Assembly (NCBI GenBank): GCA_003500955.1
Contig: DNQP01000210.1
Span: 1-7,257 of the forward strand
Direction of reading: 5' to 3'
Source of the DNA: Curvibacter sp.
GTDB taxonomy: Bacteria; Pseudomonadota; Gammaproteobacteria; Burkholderiales; Burkholderiaceae_C
DNA length: 7,257 bases
Numbering within the stretch: the first letter of the stretch is position 1; every line of letters starts with the position of its first letter. Below are positions 1-6,389 of the stretch, piece by piece. The position numbers and the translations under genes were made by a program. The notes beneath the pieces were generated by a model. It was not told the origin of the DNA, made no database searches, and worked only from the letters and a program-made list of their open reading frames with translations.

Positions 1-773
1 CCATACCCACGCGGGACGGCGCGGCCATGGCCGCGCGCCTCTATGCGCCGGCGCAGGCCAGACTGCCCGTGCTGCTGTATTTCCACGGCGGCGGCTTCAC
101 CATCGGCAGCGTGGCCACGCACGACGCGCTGTGCCGCCACCTGAGCCATCTGGCCCACTGCGCCGTGGTCTCGGTGGACTACCGGCTGGCCCCCGAGCAC
201 AAGTTCCCCACCGCTGCCAGCGATGCCTGGGACGCGCTGCAGTGGCTGGTGCGCGAGGCTGGAGCGCTGGGCTTGGACGGCACACGCATCGCCGTCGGCG
301 GCGACAGCGCCGGTGGCACGCTGGCCATCGTCTGCGCCATCGCGGCGCGCGATGCCGACCAGCCGTTGGCCCTGCAACTGCTGTTCTACCCCGGCTGTGC
401 CGCACACCAGGACACGCCTTCGCACAAGACCTATGCCGAGGGCTTCGTGATTGGTGAAGCGCAGATCAGCTACTTCTTCAATCACTACGTCAACAGCCCG
501 GCCGACCGCGAGGACTGGCGCTTCGCCCCCTTGCTGGCGCCGGACGTCGAGGGCGTGGCCCCGGCCTGGATCGGCCTGGCCGAGTGCGACCCCTTGGTGG
601 ACGAGGGCGTGCTCTACGCCGACAAGCTGCGCGCCGCCGGCGTCGCGGTGGATCTGGAGATCTACCGCGGCGTGGTGCACGAGTTCATCAAGATGGGGCG
701 CGCCATCCCCGAAGCCCTGCAGGCCCATGCCGACGCGGCCCGCGCCCTGAAACACGCCTTCCAGACCCCATGA
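1..773 (+). CDS. Alpha/beta hydrolase, HSL (hormone-sensitive lipase-like) family, 5'-partial
   Basis: Probable cytoplasmic carboxylesterase or lipase-type hydrolase acting on acyl esters; the substrate cannot be told. The reading frame (first whole codon at base 3) is open to the window edge and reads IPTRDGAAMAARLYAP before and through the ATG at 27. That is the usual strand region upstream of the core in this family, so the ATG at 27 is probably internal and the true start lies outside the window. About 257 codons are seen where the family usually has about 300-320. Visible motifs: the oxyanion-hole HGGG (codons from 84), GDSAGG with the nucleophile serine at 306-308, the acid residue in DPLVDEG (Asp codon 588-590), and the catalytic histidine in HEF (678-680). 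The triad is complete and the gene looks intact to its stop. Its TGA overlaps the ATG of the next gene (ATGA at 770-773), so the two are probably co-translated. Family is confident; specific function is not. Confidence 0.93.
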   Translation, partial: IPTRDGAAMAARLYAPAQARLPVLLYFHGGGFTIGSVATHDALCRHLSHLAHCAVVSVDYRLAPEHKFPTAASDAWDALQWLVREAGALGLDGTRIAVGGDSAGGTLAIVCAIAARDADQPLALQLLFYPGCAAHQDTPSHKTYAEGFVIGEAQISYFFNHYVNSPADREDWRFAPLLAPDVEGVAPAWIGLAECDPLVDEGVLYADKLRAAGVAVDLEIYRGVVHEFIKMGRAIPEALQAHADAARALKHAFQTP

Positions 774-1657
774 GCCACACCTCCACGACCCGTGCCGACT
801 TCCGCTACTTCCACCGCCTGCGCGTGCGCTGGGCCGAGGTGGACATGCAGAAGATCGTCTTCAACGCCCACTACCTGATGTATTTCGACACCGCCATCAG
901 CGACTACTGGCGCGCCCTGGCCCTGCCGTATGTCGAAGCCATGGCGCATCTGGGCGGCGATCTCTACGTCAAGAAGGCCACGCTCGAGTACCACGCCTCG
1001 GCGCGTTACGACGACATGCTGGACATCGGCATGAAGTGCGAGCGCATCGGCAACTCCTCGCTGCTGTTTCGCGGCGGCATCTTCCGTGGCGACGCGCTGC
1101 TGATCAGCTGTGAGCTGGTCTATGTCTATGCCGACCCCGCCAGCCAGACCTCCAGGCCCGTGCCCCAGGCGCTGCGCGACACGCTGCAGGGCTTCGAGGC
1201 CGGCGAGCCCATGGTGGACCTGCGCGTGGGCAGCTGGGCCGAACTGGGCGCCGCAGCCGGCCAGGTCCGCACCGAGGTTTTCGTCCAGGAGCAGCAGATT
1301 CCCAAGGAGCTCGAATGGGATGAGGAAGACGCCACGGCCCTGCACGCCCTGGCCCGCAACCGCCTGGGCATGCCCCTGGCCACGGGCCGTCTGCTGCAGC
1401 ATGCGCCGGGCGTGGCCCGCATCGGCCGCATGGCAGTGAGCCGCACCCTGCGCGGCAGCGGCCTGGGGCGTGACATCCTGCTGGCGCTGATGCAGGCGGC
1501 ACGCGAGCGTGGCGACACCGAGGTGCTGCTGCACGCCCAGCGCAGTGCCGAAGGCTTCTACCAGCGCCTGGGCTTCGAAGGGCAGGGCGAGCCTTACGAG
1601 GAAGCCGGCATCCCGCACCTGACCATGCGTCGCGCCCTGAACGGGCCCTGCGCATGA
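770..1657 (+). CDS. Fusion protein: YbgC/FadM-type acyl-CoA thioesterase + GNAT N-acetyltransferase
   Basis: A 295-residue protein with two domains in one unbroken frame. Residues about 10-140 are a hotdog-fold (4HBT) thioesterase: WAEVDMQKIVFNAHYLMYF places Asp25 where YbgC has its catalytic Asp (DTDAGGVVYHASY), and VKKATLEYHASARYDDMLDI follows the YbgC pattern closely. Residues about 150-290 are a GNAT domain of the YjcF/ElaA-like type: VFVQEQQIPKELEWDEED near its start, the acetyl-CoA pyrophosphate loop RGSGLG at 228-233, and the terminal FYQRLGF...EEAGIPHLTMRR. By family, the first domain would hydrolyse acyl-CoA thioesters and the second move an acetyl group to an unknown amine; both are cytosolic. 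The ATG at 770 is preferred because the hotdog domain begins just after it, although the frame is open further upstream (ATG at 584), inside the hydrolase gene. It overlaps its neighbours by ATGA at both ends, and no strong Shine-Dalgarno is seen, which fits translational coupling. Domain calls are firm; the joint function is unknown. Confidence 0.9.
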   Translation: MSHTSTTRADFRYFHRLRVRWAEVDMQKIVFNAHYLMYFDTAISDYWRALALPYVEAMAHLGGDLYVKKATLEYHASARYDDMLDIGMKCERIGNSSLLFRGGIFRGDALLISCELVYVYADPASQTSRPVPQALRDTLQGFEAGEPMVDLRVGSWAELGAAAGQVRTEVFVQEQQIPKELEWDEEDATALHALARNRLGMPLATGRLLQHAPGVARIGRMAVSRTLRGSGLGRDILLALMQAARERGDTEVLLHAQRSAEGFYQRLGFEGQGEPYEEAGIPHLTMRRALNGPCA

Positions 1658-3801
1658 GCACTGCCGCGTTGACGACCCACCATCAGCCCGACGATCGCGT
1701 GGTGGCCGTCCTGGCCACCATGATGCTGCTCGTACCCGCTCTGGGCGTGCCCAGCGAGCTCGTGCTGCAGGACACGCTCAAGTCCGCACTCGTCGCCTTC
1801 GGCGCGCTCATCGCGGCACTGCTGCTGTGCCGCTCTCGCCTGCATGATCCGACAGGGCTGGCCTGGCATCCCGTACTGTGGCTGCCCCTGCTGCTGCTGG
1901 CCTGGGCCCTGAGCAGTGTGTTTTGGTCACATCCCTATCTGGCCGGCGTGGAAGCGATACGTTGGGCGCTATTTGCCTTGCTGGTCTGGCTGGGACTCAA
2001 TGTGCTGACGCTGCAACGCCTGCCCCTGCTGGCCATGGGCCTGCACTGGGGCGCGGTGCTGGCCTCGCTCTGGGTGGCGCTGCAGTTCTGGCTCGACCTG
2101 CGCTGGTTCCCGCAGCTGCCACCGCCGGCCTCCACGTTCCTGAACCGCAACTTCTATGCCGAGTACGTGCTGTGCACGCTGCCGTTCTCGGTGCTGCTCG
2201 CGGCCCAGGCACAGGGGCGGGCTCAGATCGCGCTGCGGGTAGCCAGCACGGCCTTCAATGGGCTGGCCCTGCTGATGACCGGGACCCGCTCAGCCCTGCT
2301 GGCACTGCTCGTCTTGCTGCCCGTGCTTGTCTACATACTCTGGCGTTATCGCAGCCGGCTGGCCTGGGTGCACTGGCCACGCGCGGACCGCGTGCTGGCG
2401 GTGCTCATCCTGATCGGCACACTGATGGGCCTGGGCCAGGTACCAACGGGCAATGCCTACCTGACTCGCGAGGGTCTGGGCCAGACGGCGCTGGAGCGTG
2501 CCTTCGTGCGTGGACAGTCCCTGACGGCTAGCAGCGAGTACACCGCGGGCTCGTCCAGCGTGCGCCTGCAGATGTGGCAAGCCACGCTGCGCCTGATCGC
2601 CGACCGGCCCCTCGCCGGCGCGGGGGCCGGCGCCTGGGAAGTCGAAGTCCCGCGCTACCAGGCGCCGGGCACGCAGATCGAGACCGACTACTACGCCCAC
2701 AACGAGTACCTGCAGCTGCTGGCCGAGTACGGGCTGGCGGGCTGGGTGTTTGCGCTCGGACTGGCCTTCTGGCTTTTGCGCGCGGCTGTGCGTACCTGGC
2801 GGGAAAGGCCCGGTGCAGTCGACGCCATGGAATGGCCTTGGCGGGCCACCTTGCTGGCCAGCCTGCTGGGGCTGTTCATCGTCAGCGGAGCCGGCTTTCC
2901 CTGGCGTCTCGCGGGTGCAGGTGCGCTGTTTGCGCTGGCTCTGGGCGCACTCGCGGCTTCCGAGCAACGCCTGCCGGTATTCAGACCTGCACGTGCTACC
3001 CCGGTGGGCCGCCTGCGACTGGCGCAGTCCGGCCTGGCCCTGGCCCTGCTGGCGGCCATCGGCCTGAGCGCCTGGGCTGTCGCCGCAGAAAGCCGGCTGG
3101 TGCGTGCGGCCCAGCTGGCCTACAGCATCAGCCGCTCAGGGGCTCCGAACGAACGGGCGGCGTTGGCGCAGCGCGAGGACATGCTGCGGTTGGTCCGCGA
3201 AGGCGTGGCTTTGCATCCGCATTACCGCAAGATCACGCCGCTGGTGGCCGACGAGCTGGCGGCCTGGGGTGACTGGGAGAACGCGCGCTGGATCTGGGCA
3301 TCCGTGCTGGCGTCCCGGCCCCATGTGGTGGCCCTGATGACGAACCTGGCGCGGGCCAACGTTCATCTCGGCAACCTGGACCAGGCCCAGGCTTATTACG
3401 ACCGCGCCCTGGCGCTTCGACCCGATGCAGCCAGCCTGCGCTCGGTCGAGGTCATGCTGCTATTGCACCGTGGTCAGGAGCAGGAGGCACTGCAGCGGGC
3501 TCGCGTGCATTTGGACAGCGGCCAGGTCGAACCCGACCTGATCGAGTACGCCTATGTGCTGGGCCTGCGCCAGCGGGACTTTCAACTGGCGCTGGACGCC
3601 CAGGAGTTGCGCCGCAAACGCTGGCCTGCAACACAGATCGACAGCTGGCTCAAGACCGGCATGGTCTATGCGGGCCCGGATCTGCGCGACCGACCCCGCG
3701 CGCTCGCTGCCTTCCAGGCCGCCTGGGATGTCACCCCGGAATATCTGCGTCCGCAGGTGCGCGAGCTCGTGCCGGCGGGCTATCGCGCAGCCCTGCGCTG
3801 A
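1654..3801 (+). CDS. O-antigen ligase/polymerase (Wzy_C) family membrane protein with TPR-like C-terminal domain
   Basis: A 715-residue inner-membrane protein of the superfamily that includes WaaL O-antigen ligase, Wzy polymerases and PglL oligosaccharyltransferases. These transfer or polymerise undecaprenyl-linked glycans on the periplasmic side. Roughly 12-13 hydrophobic segments run from residue 16 to about 475. Family hallmarks: STFLNRNFYAEY (160-171), MTGTRSALLAL (208-218, Arg212), and a large hydrophilic loop at about 264-359 holding RLQMWQATLRLIADRPLAGAG (Arg304 onward) and HNEYLQLLAEYGLAG (His349). After the last membrane segment, residues about 480-715 are soluble, with at least one clear TPR-like unit, NLARANVHLGNLDQAQAYYDRALALRP (564-590), and helical repeats around it. 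If four membrane segments follow the big loop, as I count, the tail would be periplasmic; this is inference. The start overlaps the previous stop (ATGA, 1654-1657). Some stretches (around 1921-1980) are visibly lower in G+C than neighbours. Substrate and the choice between ligase and polymerase cannot be decided. Confidence 0.87.
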   Translation: MSTAALTTHHQPDDRVVAVLATMMLLVPALGVPSELVLQDTLKSALVAFGALIAALLLCRSRLHDPTGLAWHPVLWLPLLLLAWALSSVFWSHPYLAGVEAIRWALFALLVWLGLNVLTLQRLPLLAMGLHWGAVLASLWVALQFWLDLRWFPQLPPPASTFLNRNFYAEYVLCTLPFSVLLAAQAQGRAQIALRVASTAFNGLALLMTGTRSALLALLVLLPVLVYILWRYRSRLAWVHWPRADRVLAVLILIGTLMGLGQVPTGNAYLTREGLGQTALERAFVRGQSLTASSEYTAGSSSVRLQMWQATLRLIADRPLAGAGAGAWEVEVPRYQAPGTQIETDYYAHNEYLQLLAEYGLAGWVFALGLAFWLLRAAVRTWRERPGAVDAMEWPWRATLLASLLGLFIVSGAGFPWRLAGAGALFALALGALAASEQRLPVFRPARATPVGRLRLAQSGLALALLAAIGLSAWAVAAESRLVRAAQLAYSISRSGAPNERAALAQREDMLRLVREGVALHPHYRKITPLVADELAAWGDWENARWIWASVLASRPHVVALMTNLARANVHLGNLDQAQAYYDRALALRPDAASLRSVEVMLLLHRGQEQEALQRARVHLDSGQVEPDLIEYAYVLGLRQRDFQLALDAQELRRKRWPATQIDSWLKTGMVYAGPDLRDRPRALAAFQAAWDVTPEYLRPQVRELVPAGYRAALR

Positions 3802-3808
3802 GTCTCAG
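3798..3808. other. Convergent gene junction: symmetric palindrome containing both stop codons
   Basis: The bases CTGAGTCTCAG form a perfect odd palindrome. It carries the TGA of the ligase-family gene (3799-3801, + strand) and the TGA of ygfZ (3805-3807, read on the - strand), with three bases between them. Just upstream, GCGCAG (3785-3790) and CTGCGC (3793-3798) form another inverted repeat, but its loop would be only 2-6 bases and no T-run follows on either strand. I see no intrinsic terminator here, so transcripts probably run into the opposite gene or end by Rho. Confidence 0.6.
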
Positions 3809-4719
3809 ATATCGTCCAGCAGGGCGTAGGGCAGGGGCAGCAGCGTCAGGGCCGGACCATCGGCTTTGCCGAGGTGCAGGGCGTCCTGGGCCGAAGCGGT
3901 CTGCAGCGAGACGATGGCGTCCCAGCCACCTGTGGGCGCAGGCGCAGCCTGGGCCACCAGGCCGCAAGGCTGTTCGGGGTTGGTCGTGGCATAGATCTCC
4001 TGGCCAGCCTGCATCGCCGCCTCGCCATGCACCAGATAGCCACGCCGCTTGAGCGTGCCGCGGAACTGGCTGCGCGCCACCACCTCCTGGCCGGGGTAGC
4101 AGCCTTTCTTGAAATTCACGCCGCCCACCGACTCGTAATTGAGCATCTGCGGCACGAGGGCCTCGAAGATGGGCTGGCTGACCATGGCCACGCCGCTGCG
4201 GACCTCGCCCCAGAGCCAGTCCTCTTGCCGCAACGCTGGGCCGGAGGGCTGGGCGGTGCCCGCGGGCGCCACCCAGAGCGCGCGCGGCACACCATCGGAC
4301 GGGTAGAGATGCACCAGGTGAGCCTCGCCCAGAACCTGGCAAGTCCAGGGACGGGCGTCTGCGCCCGCCAGCGACCGAAGCGCCGGACCGGCCAAACCGA
4401 GCAGAGCGATGCTGTCCGTGGCATCGCTGAGCTTGACCTTGGCGCGCAGCACGAACATGGTCAAACGCTTGAGCGTCTGAGCCAGCAGATCGCGGCTGCA
4501 GATGAGCAGGATTTCGGTGTGGCTGCGCTTGAAGGCCACGAAGCTGGCCTGCATGCGGCCCTTGGCCGAGCAGAAGGCGGCAAGCCGCGCCTCCGAAAGG
4601 CCCAGCAGGGCGAAGTCCTGGGTCAGCTGGCCATGCAGGAATTTGGCCGCGTCCTCGCCTTCGGCGCGGATGACGCCCAGGTGGGGCAGGGGGGCCATAC
4701 CGTTGAGGGTGTTGTTCAT
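3805..4719 (-). CDS. ygfZ: YgfZ, folate-binding Fe-S cluster maintenance protein (GcvT-like fold)
   Basis: A 304-residue cytosolic protein of the YgfZ/GcvT-like family. In E. coli, YgfZ binds tetrahydrofolate and supports the activity of some Fe-S enzymes, including the tRNA methylthiotransferase MiaB. The decisive signature is KGCYPGQEVVARSQFRG starting at Lys205, with the conserved Cys207 of the K-G-C-[YF]-x-G-Q-E motif. Earlier regions also fit: LGVIRAEGEDAAKFLHGQLTQD (14-35) and FCSAKGRMQASF (49-60), the usual N-terminal strands, and GVNFKKGCYPGQE preceded by the P-x-x-L/M-N-Y-E element (190-196). Length is normal for the family. The ATG at 4717-4719 is the natural start; Met8 (start base 4698) is a possible alternative and would cost only a poorly conserved leader. 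No good Shine-Dalgarno is seen. It is divergent from mltG across 47 bases, an arrangement I associate with Burkholderiales, and convergent with the gene on its 3' side. No defects seen. Confidence 0.93.
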   Translation of the reverse strand: MNNTLNGMAPLPHLGVIRAEGEDAAKFLHGQLTQDFALLGLSEARLAAFCSAKGRMQASFVAFKRSHTEILLICSRDLLAQTLKRLTMFVLRAKVKLSDATDSIALLGLAGPALRSLAGADARPWTCQVLGEAHLVHLYPSDGVPRALWVAPAGTAQPSGPALRQEDWLWGEVRSGVAMVSQPIFEALVPQMLNYESVGGVNFKKGCYPGQEVVARSQFRGTLKRRGYLVHGEAAMQAGQEIYATTNPEQPCGLVAQAAPAPTGGWDAIVSLQTASAQDALHLGKADGPALTLLPLPYALLDDI

Positions 4720-4766
4720 GGCTGTGAATTATCATCGTCCAACAGAGACCTCTTTATTTCAGGGCC
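4720..4766. promoter_or_regulatory. Divergent ygfZ/mltG intergenic region with overlapping candidate -10 elements
   Basis: These 47 bases are the only non-coding stretch of any size and the only place where promoters for both ygfZ (leftward) and mltG (rightward) could sit just upstream of their genes. They are clearly A+T-richer than the surroundings. GATAAT is read on the - strand (complement of 4728-4733) and TATCAT on the + strand (4730-4735). Each is one mismatch from the sigma-70 -10 consensus, and the two overlap. Neither has a convincing -35 at 16-18 bases: for the leftward one TAAAGA (complement of 4751-4756) is the best-spaced match, at 17 bases, and weak. The motifs are seen; promoter activity is inference. 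Confidence 0.4.
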
Positions 4767-5753
4767 GTGAAGTTCATATCCTCTTTGGTTTTCCTGCTGG
4801 CCAGCGTGGTCTTCGCGGCCGGCGCATGGTGGCTGCAAAGGCCTGTGCCGATGACATCGGAGATGGTCGAAATCACCGTCGAGCCAGGCATGTCGGCCCG
4901 CGCCGTGGTGCAAGCCCTGGTCAAGGGTGGCGTCGAGGTCGATCCCCAGCTCCTGTACTGGTGGATACGCCTGTCGGGCCAGGCGCGTCAGATCAAGGCT
5001 GGCAGCTACGAGATCAGCCGCGGCCCGACCCCGCGCACCCTGCTGTCCAAGCTGGTGCGCGGCGAGGTGGCCCAACGCAGCGTCACCCTCGCCGAGGGCC
5101 TGACCTTCGCGCAGTGGCGCACGACCCTGCGCAATGCCCCCCACCTGCGCCAGGAGGTCCAGGATCTCGACGCTGAGGCCCTGATGGCCAAGCTCGGACG
5201 CCCTGGCGTGCATCCCGAGGGACGCTTCTTCCCCAGCACCTACACCTATGCCAAGGGCTCGAGCGACCTGGCCCTGCTGCGCCGCGCGATGCAGGAGATG
5301 GACCAGCGCCTGGCCGCCGCCTGGTCCCAGCGCACCCCCGACAGCCCGCTGCGCACGCCGGACGAGGCCCTGATCCTGGCCAGCATCGTGGAAAAGGAAA
5401 CGGGACGCGCGAGTGACCGCGGCCAGATTTCCGGGGTCTTCAACAACCGCCTGCGCAAGGGCATGCTGCTGCAGACGGACCCGACCGTCATCTACGGCCT
5501 GGGCGAGAAGTTCGACGGCAACCTGCGCAAGCGCGATCTGCAGACCGACACGCCCTGGAACACCTACACGCGCAAAGGCCTGCCGCCCACGCCCATCGCG
5601 ATGCCAGGGCAGGAGTCCCTGCTGGCCGCGGTACAGCCGGAGCAGACCTCGGCGCTGTACTTCGTGGCGCGCGGTGACGGGACTAGCGCGTTCAGCGCCA
5701 CGCTGGAAGAACACAACCGCGCCGTGCGCAAATACCAGCTGGGACAACGCTGA
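4767..5753 (+). CDS. mltG: MltG, endolytic murein transglycosylase (YceG-like), GTG start
   Basis: A 328-residue inner-membrane enzyme that cleaves nascent glycan strands in the periplasm and is thought to end peptidoglycan polymerisation. Residues 4-22 form one hydrophobic anchor (a short N-terminal tail, then FISSLVFLLASVVFAAGAWW). A LysM-like region follows, VEITVEPGMSARAVVQALVKGG (34-55), and then the catalytic YceG domain. Signatures: LAEGLTF (108-114), PEGRFFPSTYTY (150-161), LASIVEKET (204-212) with Glu209 matching the catalytic Glu218 of E. coli MltG, NNRLRKGMLLQTDPTVIYGLG (226-246), and NTYTRKGLPPTPIAMPG (265-281). All key residues are present and the length is normal. The start is GTG at 4767: it begins just before the membrane anchor, and the frame has a stop at 4725 with no ATG between. 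AGGG (4761-4764) lies only two bases from the start, so the ribosome site is poor. The stop directly abuts the tmk start (TGAATG), suggesting coupled translation. Confidence 0.95.
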   Translation: MKFISSLVFLLASVVFAAGAWWLQRPVPMTSEMVEITVEPGMSARAVVQALVKGGVEVDPQLLYWWIRLSGQARQIKAGSYEISRGPTPRTLLSKLVRGEVAQRSVTLAEGLTFAQWRTTLRNAPHLRQEVQDLDAEALMAKLGRPGVHPEGRFFPSTYTYAKGSSDLALLRRAMQEMDQRLAAAWSQRTPDSPLRTPDEALILASIVEKETGRASDRGQISGVFNNRLRKGMLLQTDPTVIYGLGEKFDGNLRKRDLQTDTPWNTYTRKGLPPTPIAMPGQESLLAAVQPEQTSALYFVARGDGTSAFSATLEEHNRAVRKYQLGQR

Positions 5754-6389
5754 ATGGCGGGTCTGTTCATCAGCTTTGAAGGCATCGACGGCGCCGGCAA
5801 GTCCACCCATATCGAAGGCCTGGCCCAGGCCTTACGTGCCGCAGGCCGCCAGGTCACCTTGACGCGTGAGCCCGGTGGCACGCCGCTGGCCGAGAAACTG
5901 CGCGCCTTGGTGCTGAACGACCCCATGGACGCCATGACCGAGGCCCTGCTGGTCTTCGCCGCCCGGCGCGATCATCTGCAGCAGCTCATCGAGCCCGCGC
6001 TGGCGCGCGGCGACGTGGTGCTCTGCGATCGCTACACCGACGCCACCTTCGCCTACCAGGGCGGCGGTCGCGGCTTCGATCTGGACATGCTGACCGTCCT
6101 GGAACGCTGGGTCCAGGCCTTGCCCGGCATCACGGCCCTGCGCCAGCCCGAGCTCACGGTCTGGTTCGACCTGGACCCGGGCATCGCCGCCGAACGTCTG
6201 GCCGGCGCACGCGTACCCGACAAGTTCGAAGCCCAGCCGGTGGAATTCTTCCGACGCGTGGCGGCCGGCTATGCGGCGCGCATGGCGCAGGAGCCCCGAC
6301 GTTTTGCCCGCATCGATGCGGCGCAAAGCCGGGAGGCCGTCTGGCACGACGTGCTGAAGGCCGTGCGGGCCAGGGGCTGGCTGGCATGA
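5754..6389 (+). CDS. tmk: Thymidylate kinase (dTMP kinase)
   Basis: A 211-residue cytosolic P-loop kinase that phosphorylates dTMP to dTDP with ATP, the essential step towards dTTP. Visible motifs: [11 protein letters not shown] (8-18) as Walker A with Lys16; TREPGGTP (37-44), which binds the nucleotide monophosphate; the [16 protein letters not shown] block (92-107) with the family's D-R-[YFH] signature; [16 protein letters not shown] (138-153) leading into a lid segment with Arg153 and Lys157. Length is typical (about 200-215). The ATG at 5754 follows the mltG stop without a gap. GGGA at 5741-5744, nine bases upstream, is a plausible ribosome-binding site inside the end of mltG. The stop overlaps the holB start (ATGA 6386-6389). 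The mltG-tmk-holB order is also that of E. coli (yceG-tmk-holB), which supports all three calls. Nothing irregular is seen. Confidence 0.97.
   Translation: MAGLFISFEGIDGAGKSTHIEGLAQALRAAGRQVTLTREPGGTPLAEKLRALVLNDPMDAMTEALLVFAARRDHLQQLIEPALARGDVVLCDRYTDATFAYQGGGRGFDLDMLTVLERWVQALPGITALRQPELTVWFDLDPGIAAERLAGARVPDKFEAQPVEFFRRVAAGYAARMAQEPRRFARIDAAQSREAVWHDVLKAVRARGWLA

Noticed and set aside
27..29. ATG at 27 as the true start of the alpha/beta hydrolase
   Set aside because: The same frame is open upstream to the window edge and encodes residues typical of the family just before the ATG. The protein would otherwise lack about 50 residues, so the gene is better read as cut by the window.
584..769. 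Upstream ATG at 584 as the start of the thioesterase-GNAT protein
   Set aside because: The extra 62 residues are arginine-rich out-of-frame hydrolase sequence, and the hotdog domain begins right after the ATG at 770, which makes a neat ATGA overlap.
662..1618. Long open frame (318 codons) on the - strand antisense to the fusion gene
   Set aside because: High G+C codon bias keeps the antisense frame open. Its product has no recognisable motif, while the + strand frame encodes two clear domains.
3785..3798. GCGCAG-CC-CTGCGC inverted repeat as an intrinsic terminator
   Set aside because: The stem is only 4-6 base pairs with a very tight loop and no T-run follows. It lies inside the coding end of the ligase-family gene.
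3874..4770. Open frame of 298 codons on the + strand antisense to ygfZ
   Set aside because: The - strand frame has the KGCYPGQE signature and full YgfZ length. The + strand product is low-complexity and unlike any family I know, and it runs through the intergenic gap to overlap the mltG start.
4716..5810. Open frame of 364 codons on the - strand antisense to mltG
   Set aside because: A shadow of the mltG codon pattern. It crosses both gene boundaries and lacks domains, whereas mltG has all catalytic motifs.
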